Part shown: piece after piece, positions 48,849-61,100 of the stretch
Position numbering within the stretch: the first letter of the stretch is position 1
How the letters are laid out: every line of letters starts with the position of its first letter
Assembly (NCBI RefSeq): GCF_007655135.1
Contig: NC_045130.1
Span: 15,004,001 to 15,068,000 of the forward strand
Source of the DNA: Punica granatum
Taxonomy: Eukaryota > Streptophyta > Magnoliopsida > Myrtales > Lythraceae
DNA length: 64,000 nt
Reading direction: 5' to 3'
The notes under the pieces: generated by a model
Told to the model about the DNA's origin: nothing
Databases searched by the model: none
Seen by the model: only the letters and a program-made list of their open reading frames with translations
Position numbers and translations under genes: made by a program

Positions 48849-51102
48849 ATTATGGTAAATGTACTATATTTTTTTATGCTTTGTAATATTTCTCTTGATC
48901 ATTTTACCTTATATCTATTTTTATCATCGGTGGACATTCATTAATTGCTGAGAAAAAAACATTCCATCGAATAAAAGTCTTTAAAGAAAAAATTTCGCAA
49001 TATGTTATAGTCTCTTAGAGTACTGTTACTTGCTCCATTTCTCATCACGGGATCAGCAGAAGCTCCCATCGTTTCCAGCGCTGGAAGACAGAGGGCAGAG
49101 GGGACTGAGAAGACGAAGGAATGGCATTTAATTCTTGGTGGCTCCTATCCCCCCGTTTATGCCCAACTTTTGACATTGACCTCTCCAGTCCTACCCCCAT
49201 GACATATATATATATATATATATATATTTCGAGTAGAAGGAAGATTTATGTATCTAATATAATTAAATAAAAAATTAATAGAGAATTAAGAATAATCCCA
49301 ACAAAAAATAAAACTTGGAGTCTTTGAATTTTAGGTGAGAATGTGTGTTACTGCGTTACGTCACCCTTATATAATATATCCATTTAATTCACACACATCT
49401 ATGGTATAACTACTACTCAACTCCATGCGTTTTCTTTTGATCTCTTGATTTTAACCATTAAACTCCAACATCTAATAGATTATCTAACAAAACGCCTCTT
49501 TGGGTCTATCAACTCACTCGATATGGAGAAAGACTGATATATATACGCACATCCTCCATGATTAAAAGGTGCGTACAAGTACATCCTTCTTTTTTATTAT
49601 AAACGTAGAAGGCCGATATGATCGATGAAATACTATATATGTCTATACTGTGCATGATTAATTATTGATTCGAACTTTTTTGAATCGTACACTCTTCATG
49701 AGTTGAATTCATTTCCATGCATGCATTGCCTTTATGAAGAAAATAATGAGAGGGGAAAGGGATAGTAGATGAACTACCAAAAATCAGGTGGCACTCTCTT
49801 GTCCGAAAGAAACCCTAATTACTCACCCCCTTTATTTCTTGGTAATTTTCGTACGTTCTTCAACAAATTGTGGACTGAACCGAAAAGTTTTTTTTTATTA
49901 GGTCTGAATTTTAATTTTCGAAAGTACAATTGGATCTCGACTAATCTAGTCCGAATCGACCCACTAAGAGATAAAATTCTTCCAACATAAATTTTGTACA
50001 TTCACAAGAACTCGAATTCGAAATCTCATTCAAATAAAATGATCGTCGAACTGTTTAAATTAATCCACATTGATTACCAATAAAAGTTCATTTGTAGCCC
50101 TTCAGTTTATTTGTACTCCCTCCCCTTCTCTGCTTTCCCTCCCTGCATGCATGCATCTTCTAGAAAAAGCTCACTATCAATTAATCATCATGATGACGAA
50201 TAATAGAATGAACAACATGAGAATATAAGCACAAGCTATATATATATATATATATCCAAGATTAAGATGAGCCCCTTGATGTTATATATGTATATCAATT
50301 CCGATGTAACACGGTTTATCTCGACGTGCACATATATAAAAGTGATCAAGATCGCCCATTTGTTCCCGTAAAAATAGAAAAGATATATCAAGATTGCCCA
50401 TTTAGACTGACTTTGTTATGTGTCTGAAATTAAGGCTTAAAATTGTAAAACGTTTGGAAAATCTATGTTCATGGAACTTTCGGAAAATTTATGTCGTATT
50501 TTCGTGTAAGCAGAGATCCGTTCTATTAGATGCTAATTAATTAGTCGAAGCATGTTTCCAACAAAAAATAATTAAAGCAAATAATAACGAAGCATGTTGT
50601 CATGAAATTATTTATATATATATATTTATATATATCTATTCATTTTCTTTTCCTCCCATCTCATGGTCATAGAGGGAAAAAAGGAGACCTGCTTTACCTT
50701 TGAGGACTTCCTGTTTCTCCCAGCAATGCTGCGGTTTTGTTTTCTTTTTACGTACGGGGGGGGGAGGTTGACGAATTGGACGGTCTTCATCTTTTCACCA
50801 TTTGATTTGATGAGCTTTTGACTGAACGCACATATTGTACCATTGGTGAATGTATCTAATGTGCAGGTACGTGTGTGTATATATATATATATATATATGC
50901 GTGGGCGTGCTTTGATATATATAGTTGTTCTAAATTATTTTCTAAATCTTCAAAGGCATAATAAATCAATAAAATATTACTTGACTGATTAACACTCAAG
51001 CATAATACTTGAAAGTGAGAAACTGATTTCGCAGTGATCTCATAACTATCCACTTATAAATATTTTCAATTGGATTTTACTCATTTATAGTGAATGAGTA
51101 TT
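48849..51102. other. intergenic with (AT)n microsatellites and one SINE-like copy
   Basis: No gene recognised. (AT)n runs lie at about 49203-49228, 50239-50256 and 50877-50898. A 10-G run lies at about 50757. Confidence 0.55.
49884..50088 (-). repeat. SINE-like dispersed repeat, copy 5 (reverse)
   Basis: On the minus strand: AATGTGGATTAATTTAAAC, GAATTCGAGTTCTTGTGAA (shared almost exactly with copy 1), TTAGTGGGTCGATTCGGAC, ending TAATAAAAAAAAAC. Confidence 0.6.
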
Positions 51103-51590
51103 AGGGCTGGTAATATTTGATACGACACGATTATACGACACGGAGTTAAACGGGTTTGGGTTGGGTATTTTTGATATTCGGGTTAAACGGGTCCAACCCG
51201 TTTAAACACGATTAATAAACGTGTCGTAACGGGTTGAACCCGTGTAACCCGATTATACATGATTAAACCTGTTTATTTAATCGTGTTTAATCGTGTTACT
51301 ATAATCGTGTAACCCATTAATCCGTTTATCTAACTGAATTTACGAAAATATACTTAGGTTAACCTAATTTCGAAATTTCCTTCCGGACTGCAGTAGGCAG
51401 TAGGCTTGAGCTTCCACCCGGTTTCAACTTTCACACCCCCCCTCGTCCTTCATCTTCACGAGTCGAAGCCCTCTGCTCAGACCAGCTGACCAGACGAAGA
51501 CGAACCCGCGAGCCGCGACCCTCGAGCCCTCGACTGCGACCTCGACTCGACCCCGCGACCCTCAAGCCCTCGATCCTCGAGCCTCGACTC
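51103..51590 (+). mobile_element. solo right end of the hAT family seen at 15065-17983
   Basis: It starts TAGGGCTGGTAATATTTGAT and follows the reverse complement of 17983-17650 for about 300 bp (AGTTAAACGGGTT, GATATTCGG, TTTATCTAACTGAATTTACG). It then passes into a GC-rich CGACCCTCGAGCC block like that at 17200-17450. No opposite end was found, so it is a truncated copy. Confidence 0.75.
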
Positions 51591-53585
51591 ATTTAGTACT
51601 GCTTATTAGATATTTTTTTTTATATAAATCGGATAGAGTTCTTCCTTGTTATACATACATACATACATATATATATATGAATATTAGGACATTTGAATTT
51701 GGATACTCTACCCAAAACAAAATCGATCCCAGAAGAGTCAAAAGCACTTATTAATTGAAAAATGACAATTACTTAAACTTAGAAGGCAATAATGTGATTA
51801 TTATGATAACCATGATTTAATTATATACTAGGGAAATGGCCTGCGTCAATGCCGCGGGTAGAAAATTGTCTGTTGATCGTTAGCTAGGATTGGAAATTCT
51901 ACACGCCAATAACATGTGATAATTCTGTACAGAAAGTCTTTTCTTTCATTCTTTCTAATTATTTTCGCTTAAAAAATGAATTTCACTTCAATGTATTTCT
52001 TCAATTCGGAACGTATATAATCTAATGCATAGTTATTTATGTTAGAGATGCATGCGTCTAATTTGCATTTGGTTGACTCAGATATTAAATTATATAAACT
52101 GAACGAAATTTAGCACTGAAAAGATATCCAATGAATTAAAAATATTTACTCAATGTATATAATAAATTTGATCACAAATAAACTTGAATTTTCCATTGAA
52201 ATGGATGGATAAGGGCTGAAGCAAAATAAAATCCCAACTATTATTAGTCATACCGGTAATATTAAGTGTAAATCATACAATATTTTATTTTGAAAATATA
52301 TAAGCATGGTCGTACTATAAAAAGTACAACGACTAATTAAAAGGGCATATTCTCTCGCGATGTCATTTAGTTTCCAATAATTCTCATAAAAAGAGTCATT
52401 TTATTAAATTATACTAAATCGAGTTATTCACCCATGTCACCGTTAATTCGTATTCTCAGGGTTCTTTTTTTATTTATTAAGTTTGTTCTACTACACATGC
52501 TTTTTGTAATATAGTTTATTATTTAATTATGTTTATAAATAGCATAACTATTATATTTGATGTGACATTTTTATTATATTATAAAACTATTAAATTTCTT
52601 ATTTCTAAATCGCTATAACATATATGATAATGGTTTCGTATATAATATGATTTCATAGAAATGTAATGTAAAATCATAGGAACTTTGTAAAGTAGACCGT
52701 AAATAAAGAGGAAAAAAAAAGAAATCCATTTCAAAAAATTAAAGGGAAAAAGAGGAGTCAGGTGAGATCAAATTAAATCGGGAAAACTAAGAACTGAATT
52801 CAACCTCAAATATTCGGGTTTTTAGGATCTGGTTCGGTTGATAGGTCAATTCGGTGTTCATTTTTGTGTTTTGGTACATCAAATTTGGGATTTGCAATCC
52901 CAGGTAAGATTGTTTTAGGATCATGGAATCCTTTTCAGATTTCAAAATGTAAAATCAAATACTCTGATCAGTCCCAAGTTTATTTAATTTATCAATTTTT
53001 AATATATTTAAATATATTAAGGTGTGTTTATTCTGTTGGAACTCTTATTTTGAGATTTTAGCGTGTCGAAATCGAATTAATTCGTTGTCCATTCTCGTCT
53101 ATTGGTCTTGAAATTTATGTATTTGGTATTACAGTTGAGTTGAGTTGAGTTTTGGTTTTAATTGGTTTGTAATGATTGTGCTGTTGAATTATTAGAAAAA
53201 ATGTGAAAAAGTAATGAATGATTGAGAGAAAGTAATGATTGTATTGTTGAATTATGAAAAAAGTAACGAATAGTTGAGAGAAGTTAATATTAAAAATTGA
53301 ATTGAATGGTTAAAAAAATTAAAGAAAAATGAAAAATAATAATTATATTGTTAAAATGAAGATAAATGAAATTGAGTTGAATTGAGTTAAAAAAATTATG
53401 AATCCAAACAAATCCTATCGGACGAAATCGGTTCACGAAAATTGAGATTCAGAGCTCGAATCAAAATCCCACAAGTGAGAGATCGCTTTTATATGTCATG
53501 AGATCACCATTAATTTATGAAGAGAGGGCGCACGTGGCAAAGAGCCACTTACTCGCCCCATCTGCTGGAGGGACTGCTTTTAATG
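51591..53585. other. AT-rich intergenic region
   Basis: No gene recognised apart from the dispersed repeat at 53115-53415. A CATACATA run lies at about 51653-51679. Confidence 0.55.
53115..53415 (+). repeat. dispersed AT-rich repeat, copy B
   Basis: Counterpart of 46795-47075. It begins near GTTGAGTTGAGTTGAG and shares TGAATGATTGAGAGAA-like words. Limits are approximate. Confidence 0.5.
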
Positions 53586-53839
53586 CGATTAAACTGGCAA
53601 TTTCGTCATGACTTACACAAATTGCATCATTTAGATCTCTGAAAATTTTTTTACATCGAATTCGTCATTGGTCACATCGAATTCGTTCTCTGGTAACATC
53701 AAGTTCGTCTCGGATCACATCAAGTTCGTCCCTGGGCACATCAAGTTCGTCCCTGGTGACATTGAATTCGTTTCTGGTAATATCAAGTTCGTCCCTAGTC
53801 ACCTCAAATTCGTTCCTGGACGGAATTGCCAGTTTCCTC
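53586..53839. mobile_element. short Mutator-like element with array-type interior
   Basis: CTTTTAATG flanks it exactly (53577-53585 and 53840-53848), a 9-bp duplication. Ends pair as AAACTGGCAATTTCGTC and, inwards from the right, AAACTGGCAATTCCGTC. The interior is about nine units of about 22 bp on CACATCAAGTTCGTCCCTGG. This gives a fake 67-codon repeat protein in one frame. Confidence 0.82.
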
Positions 53840-53859
53840 CTTTTAATGTATTAGAGAAG

Positions 53860-53906
53860 ATAGAAGATTAGATAGATAGATTAGATAGATAGATAGATAG
53901 ATAGAT
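53860..53906 (+). repeat. (GATA)n microsatellite
   Basis: TAGA/GATA units, nearly perfect, just right of the preceding element. Confidence 0.85.
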
Positions 53907-53998
53907 TGAGTCCATTAAGCTATTCGAAAGTTATGCGACCATTACGATTTTTTACCTTGAAATCTGGTTTACATGTCCATAATACTTCATAGGAGGAA

Positions 53999-56006
53999 AA
54001 ATTACAAAAATGATCATATAAATTTATCCTTTTTCGATATAAGTCCTATCAATTTCACTTTGACTTTTATAATCCTAAGCATTGACTTTGTCAGACACTT
54101 ATGGTCCAAATCGTGACTAACCGCTAACCGGTATTGATATGGACATGCATGGTGTTCAATCTTTTCCACCTATATTTAAAATACTTACGTGAAAATTAAA
54201 AGAATAACAGAGTTAGTCCTGAATTTTTTTTTTCATTTTTTGAACTTGAATCATATAAGTTCAATTTTGGAAAAAAATAGTCCTAAATCGTTTCAAAAAG
54301 TGATAGTTTTGGTCCATTTCGTACCAACAGGTTTGGTCTATTTCATGACTGACCGTCAATGGACGATGATGTGGACTAAGCGCCACGAAAAATTTTAAAA
54401 TTTATTTTTTATTTAAATATTTACTTTAGAAATTAATTAAAAATTGATTTTATGGAATTTTTTTTAAAAATAAAAAGTTTTTAAAAAATTCTATAAAAGT
54501 AGAAGAAAAGTTAAATTAAATTCAAAAAATTAAAATTAAATAAAATTAAATAAATTTACAAAAAAATATAAAAATTAAAAAATAAGGGCGGCGAGGGGGA
54601 AAGATCAAAAGGGGGGGCCCTTCCCTAGAGCCTCCGACGACCTTACCCTATTCGATATCTAGGTAATCATCTCGCCCTTTCTCATTCTTCAACGAGTTTG
54701 AAAATTAGCGTCCACTTTTTAAATTTTATATAGTTATTTTTGAATGGGGTAATTACACTGGTGGTCCAAAAAGTTTCACTAATGTATCAAGTTGGTCCAA
54801 AAAGCTTTTTTTACTACTTGATGGTACAAAATGTTTCAAAGTTATAACATGATAGTGCAAACCGTCATCTCGCCATTGACATGGGTAGACCTTTAAGTTA
54901 ATTAAAGAAATATTTTGTACTATTATGTTACATCTGTAAAACATTTTGGACCATTAAGTGGCAACTTCAAAAGAGTTTGAACGATCATGTAACGTTCCAC
55001 CAACTCCTAAAAACATATCAAAGCCACGTGTCGACCACATTTCGGCCACATCAGTTTCGCTTGACGGTGTTAATGGTGAGATAACAATTTGTACTATCAT
55101 GTTACACTTTTGAAACATTTTGTACCATCGAGTAGCAAAAAAAACTTTTTGGACCAACTCAATACATTAGTGAAACTTTTTGGATCACTAGTGTAATTAC
55201 CCCTTTTTAATATAAATTTTTACATTTATTATTTTCCTATCTTTTTCATTTTTTATTTAATTTTTCTGAATCTTTTAAATTATTTTGAACTTTTTATGAA
55301 CTTTTTGTAATTCTTTTTGAATTTTTTTTCTATATTTTCTCATTTTTGAAAAATTCAATTTTTTTGTAAGTTTAATTAATTTATGTAATTATTTTGATTT
55401 TTTCCTCTATTTTTCTAAAACTTTTTAATTTTCTCTTAAATTATTTTCAAAATTTTTAAAATTTTAAAATTTTTTTTTAAAATTTTAATTTTATTGAAAA
55501 TTTTCTAACTTTTATTTAATTTTGGTTAATATTATTTCAATTTTTAAATTTTCTTTTATATTTTTTATGTTTTTTTAAATCTTTAAAATTTTTTGAAGTG
55601 GCGTCCAATGGTTGGTCCACGTCTGCTATATTGGCTGCCAACCGTAAGCTTTTTTTACAGCGTTAAGTCCACATCATCGTTTGTTAATGGTCGGTTATGG
55701 AATGGAACAAGACTGTCACTTTTCGAAATGATTTATGACTGCTTTTTTCAAAATTGAACAAGACTCAAATTCGAAAATGTTTAAGACCATCGCTGTAATT
55801 CTTTTAATTTCCACGTAGGCATTTTCAATACAGATGGAAAAGATCAATGTCGTTTACGTCCACATCAGCACTAGTTAACGGCTAGTCACAATTTGGATAA
55901 TCAGTGTTTAACGGAGCAAATGTTTAGGACTGAAAAATACGGAATGAAACTTATAGGACTCAATGTCAAAGAAAGGCAAACTTATAGGATTATTTTTGTA
56001 ATTCTT
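53999..56006. mobile_element. long-inverted-repeat element, Mutator-like architecture
   Basis: Left arm about 53999-54405 and right arm about 55650-56006 are imperfect reverse complements. Outer ends read AAATTACAAAAATGATC and, inwards, GAATTACAAAAATAATCC. A second pair (AGAATAACAG/AGAATTACAG) lies inside, at 54201 and 55803. The arms could therefore be one 400-bp repeat or two nested elements. The core is very AT-rich, with a short GC-rich piece at 54585-54690. Confidence 0.6.
54746..55203. mobile_element. MITE nested in the 53999-56006 element
   Basis: Ends pair as GGGGTAATTACACT and AGTGTAATTACCCC. The arms carry GGTCCAAAAAGT and ATGGTACAAAATGTTTC words, the same family as 22797-23527. 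Flanks TTTTTGAAT and TTTTTAATA are only a partial duplication. Confidence 0.75.
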
Positions 56007-56145
56007 TCGTTCCTAGGATAAATGTATTTCGAGGTACTGGCACGGTCCTTTGGCATCCGTGAGTCAAACTATAAGGTGGTGTATAAGCTTATGTAACGAT
56101 CATGCATATAATAAAGTTCGGAAAAGTTAGGTTACAACGGAGAAC

Positions 56146-57900
56146 ATGAGCATTTCTCCTCTGTTGAGAGCTCTTCCTTCTTCCCTTCATTGGAAGCTCG
56201 CCTCTCCTTCTTCCTCGTTTCTTCTTTACTCCCCTGCTCATCGCTCTTCAATGACCCCACCTATTCTCTACCTACCTCGTAAAGAACTTACCATCCTTAA
56301 TGCTTTGAACTATCTCGACTTGTCCTCAGAGCTCTCCTCACCAATCTTGTACATCCTCCCCGCTATGGCATTAATGATACTCTGAAACTTTGCTTCAAAA
56401 TCTACACCTTCTCCTGCTACAAATCACCACACAATCCCCGCCGTCCCACCTCACTTTAACCCTCCCTTGGCCCTACAAGATACCCTCGTCAACCAGCAAA
56501 CCTACAATGGACCTTACAAATCTCAGCGTCAACTCGGAGGACATGTTCAAGGCCCATATGTCAATGGCCCCAAAAGCCGAAGTGCTTGACCTACCTGCTA
56601 ATGAAGAAGAAATGCTCGATTCCAGCCCCTCACTCTCCCCGTCAAGCCTTTTAGCTTCATGATCCCTCCATCTCAAACTCGTCATCCCACGCCTCATCTA
56701 GGCATGGGCTACAAAGAAAGGAGTCTCGATAATCCCTGATGACCGTGATAAGGAAATTCTGGTATGCCTTTTTAGGGACCAGAGGGATCTGATCTCAGCT
56801 AAGAGAGGATAAGCATATCACGTTCAAGGTGCCCACATGATGCTAGTAAGGTGGGATCAAGGCCTCCCATTAGAGGAAATCAAGTTCTCTATGGTCTCCT
56901 TCTGGATCCAACTTCGGGGCATCCCACCGGAGATGTTATCAAAGCTGAACATTACACAGCTCGCTAAACAAGCTGGCACTGTGGTTCAAATTGATTGGAA
57001 AAATAAAGGCAGCATTCCCAAATGATTCGTCACTCCAAGAGCTCTGGTGAAAGTCCCGACAACAAAGCCGCTATGCCAAGGGTATCTCATCACCAGGAAA
57101 AACAACACGGCATCATGGGTTCACTTTAAATATGAAAACCTTGAGACCTTCTGTTGCGATTACGGCACCCTCGGCCATGAACAAGGAAACTGCAACTCAG
57201 ACTAGGCCATCATTCCAGACAAATACGGGCCATGGCTCCAATTCGATCCCAAGAACGACCTACCCCCACCTCAAGTAGCTGTCGTCCCGAATGTTTCCCC
57301 ATCAAATATCTCCACTGGCAGCACCTGCTCATCCATCACTGACCTCAACGGCTCTCCGTACCCCCAACTTTTCTCCCAATCCTCTAACCCACCAAGGCGG
57401 CACTACTCCCAAGAAACCATAAATACAATGTTATATTCAATATACATGACAATCTGGCAGCTTTAGCTCCCGATTTTGACTTTTCATCAAAGCTATCTCC
57501 AACCACGGGGTTATCCCTTACTACTGAGGAAGGAGACGTTGCTATCACCCCCTCGAGAGACCCACGCTTGCTTCTTCACAAAAGGAAAGGCGCCGCTCCT
57601 TACCTCCTCCCCAAGCCAAAGTGGGCCCCACCTCCTGAAAGGAAAATCACAAGCAACTAGGCTTGAAGAAAGCCCAACTTAGCTGGACCGGATTTGGGAT
57701 CTTTCCCACCACCAGAATTACCCAATGAACTCCCTCTATATGGGCTTCACTCACATTCAGGCCCACGCCCCATCCCCAATTTCTAAATTTCACCCCCAAC
57801 TCTGCAGCACCCGCCCAACTAAACCAATTTCTACCATCAACCAGAGACACCATCCCAACACCTTTAGCCACGCCTAGTTATACCTTCCCGTCTATTAGGA
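56146..57900 (+). pseudogene. LINE ORF1 remnant (DUF4283 and zinc-knuckle region)
   Basis: Around 56700-57210 the usual L1 ORF1 order is visible: DKEILVCLFRDQRD, RWDQGLPLEEIKFSMVSFWI, LRGIPPEM, ITQLAKQAGTVVQIDW, ALVKVPTTKP, then YENLETFCCDYGTLGHEQGNC, a degraded zinc knuckle. Later sequence is proline- and serine-rich. The frame changes several times and stops occur (for instance after GSIPK near 57022). The product would be an RNA-binding chaperone of the LINE. Confidence 0.75.
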
Positions 57901-58199
57901 AAAGAAAACTTGAGAGATGCCCATGGAAGACTTTATCAAGCGTGCAGCTCGCCACAGTGTTATCCTCAATAAAATGGCAAGAACTCTTGGAGAAGCAATG
58001 CAAGAGGACCCTCAGTTTCGGGCTGCCTTCCCGGACTACCACTCTACCCAAGGGAACTATCTGATATCACCATGGTAGCACCCAGATCAGCCTTACTATG
58101 TGGAGGAAATGGAAGATGGAAATACCCCCGTAGATATCCAAATGGTCGAGGAGGTGGGCCCAAACATGCCTCCGACTTATCCATGAGCCTACTAGCTTG

Positions 58200-61100
58200 A
58201 AATTGTCAGGAAATGGTAGGAGACTCGACAGTTCATGCCTTGCGACTCCTCCAAAATAAACACCAACCCAGCATGATATTCCTTTCCAAAACAAAAATTG
58301 ACTCTGAACGATGCAATAAGTTAGCTCGACGATGCAAGTTAGATGGAATTTTCTCCGTGGACGCTTCAACTCAGTGGGGGGCCTTTACCTGTTATGGGAT
58401 ACAGAGCTCAAGGTACAAATTCTTACACACTCTCCTTACTACATACATGCTAACATAGATCATGCTATACTGCTTGCTTCTTGGTGCATTACTTGTGTCT
58501 ATGGCCCTCCATATGCCAACTTGAAACTTCTGTTTTGGTTTGAATTACCTGATCTTGCTGCTTCGAATAACCGTCCATGGCTACTTGTCGGCGACTTCAA
58601 TGAAATCTGCTCTAGTAATGATAAAAGAGGCGGTATACCTTTTGCTTCCTCAAGCCGCTCTTATCTTGATGATTTTATAAACTGCTCGGGTTGCATAGAC
58701 TTGGGGTTCTCTGGAAATCCTTTCACTTGGAGAAATAAACAAACCGAACTTGCCCATATTAAACGAAGATTTGACCGTGCTATCGCAAATGATGAATGGC
58801 GCCTTTTATTTTCAAAAGCTGGTGTGAAACATCTTCCTAGTATCAAATCCGATCATAACCCCATCTTGATCCAGCTCTGGATGGACTCCACCAAATGGCC
58901 TAGACTTTTCCAATTTGAGGAAGCCTGGACTCGTGATCCAAGTAGTAAAGAGGTGATCGAGAATGCCTGGCAGATTGAAACAAAAAGGTCTAAGGCTTAT
59001 CAATTCTCCTGCAAAATAAAAAGCGCAAAAAAGACTTGAAAAAATAGAACAAAAATTGTTTTAGACATTATGATACTAAGATTGCAGGTATTATAAAAGA
59101 TATTGATGAGTTGCAACGACTGATCAGACCCCTGAAATAAAAGAACACGAGGACCTCCTTCTTGCTTAACTTGACGAAATTCTGCTAAGGAATGACCTAA
59201 TATGGCATTAGAAATAGCGGGGACTTTGGCTAAAAGATGGTGATAGGAATTACAAATTCTTTCATCTTTCCACAATCATCAGGCGAAGAACAAATCACAT
59301 TGTTGCAGTTAAAGGATAAGGAGGTCAATGGATCGAAGATCCCGAAGGTATCAGCGACTATTTCCTCAAGAACTTCAAAGACCTCTTCACCTCGACAACT
59401 CCCACCTTCCTGGATGACTAGAGGGTTTAATTGATCCTGTAATCACATAAGAGGAGAACACCCTCCTTGTCTCATCCCCAACCCAAGAAGAGATCATCAA
59501 AGCCCTGAACTCCATCCCTAACCTCAAGGTGCTTGGACCCGACGGTATCCCCTCTTTATTCTATAAACACTATGGCCACATAATCAAACCACTTCTCATC
59601 TCGGCAGTCCAAAACTTCTTCACCTCAAGCAAAATCCTCAAGGAATGGAACAACACATTCATCACTCTCATCCTAAAATTTTCGAAGGCTTCCACTTTCA
59701 AGGACTTCCGACTCATAACCCTCTGCAACGTTTAAAATCCTTGCAGAAATGCTCAAACCCCTTCCTTCAAAGACTAATCTCCCCGAACCAGACTGCCTTT
59801 ATTGAAGGAAGATGGATAAATGAAAACAGTCTCCTTGCACAATAAATCATCCACACGATGAAAACAACAAAAGCTCAAAAGGGTTAGGTCAGTCTGAAGA
59901 TCAACTTTATGAAAGCTTGTGACAATCTTGAGTGGAATTTCACCCTCACAACTCTTAGATAGTTTGGCTTCCATGAAAAGTTCATCGCTTGGATATAACA
60001 ATGCATCTCTACCTCCACAAATGTTTATCCTCATTAATGGCTTACATCATGGACACTTCTCCCCGAAAAAATGCCTAAGACAAGGTGACTCAATCTCTCC
60101 ATATCATTTTATCATTTCCATAGAAATATTGTCTCGTCTCCTCTATAGGGCCGAAGCACAAGGAGTCATCAAAGGAATCCAAGTCAGTAGAGGTGCCCCT
60201 AAAATCTCACACCTCATATTCGCCGACGACTTGATCATCCTCGCAAGGACAACCACCTCGGAGACTAACAACGTCAAGAACATCCTAGACAAATTTTGCT
60301 CGTGGCCGGGACAAGAGGTCAACTTATCCAAATCAGGAGTCTACTTCTCAAAGATCACACCAGCCACCTCCCTAAGAGAAATCAAAGACACAATGGGAAT
60401 GAAAAAGCTCAAAGAAGACTCTCGCTATCCCCGTTCCTTATTAAGAAAAAATGAAAAGATTCTTTTTAGTTCATCATTGATAAAATAAAGAATAAACTTT
60501 CGTCTTGGAAAGTAAAATCGTTATCTTGGGCATCTTGGGCAACTTTAGTAAGCTCAGTAATCTCCACTATCCCTATCTATACCATGTCCTTATTTCGACG
60601 CCCCAAATCCACACTCAATGCAATTGACCGAGCTGTAAGTCGATTCTGGTGGGGGAGCAAAAAAGAAGAAGGGATTTTTTTCACGCCGAAAAGCTGAGCC
60701 TCGTTATGCCAACCAAAAGCTTCCGAGGGCTTGGGCTTTAAGAGAGCATAAGACTCCAATTATGCCATGTTTTCCAAAACAGCTTGGGCCCTTACTTCTA
60801 ACTTTGACAGCCTAGCAACCCGAGTCATGAAAGCAAATACGGGAATTTCGCCCCGCCAGCGTTTTTTTTTTTTTTTTTTTTTTGGATAAATGATGAAACT
60901 TCATTGATAACAGATGAATTTACATCAGAAACCAATACCATTTTCCTCTATACGGAGTAAAATAAAAAATACCCAAGAGCTACTCCCAAGTCAACTAGTT
61001 GCAGTATCAAAATGGTGAAACATATGCCTCGCAATGATAGAGTGTGCAATTTTGCATGAGAATCGAGGGAGAACAGACAACTTTGCTTTCACATCCGAGA

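Noticed and set aside
53640..53835. CRISPR-like array
   Set aside because: Units are contiguous and diverged without unique spacers, lie between transposon ends with a 9-bp duplication, and the genome is a plant's.
53668..53871. Small repeat protein with NIKFVPG-like units
   Set aside because: It arises from about 22-bp tandem DNA units inside a short transposon; the opposite strand and other frames are equally repetitive, and the unit length is not a multiple of three throughout.
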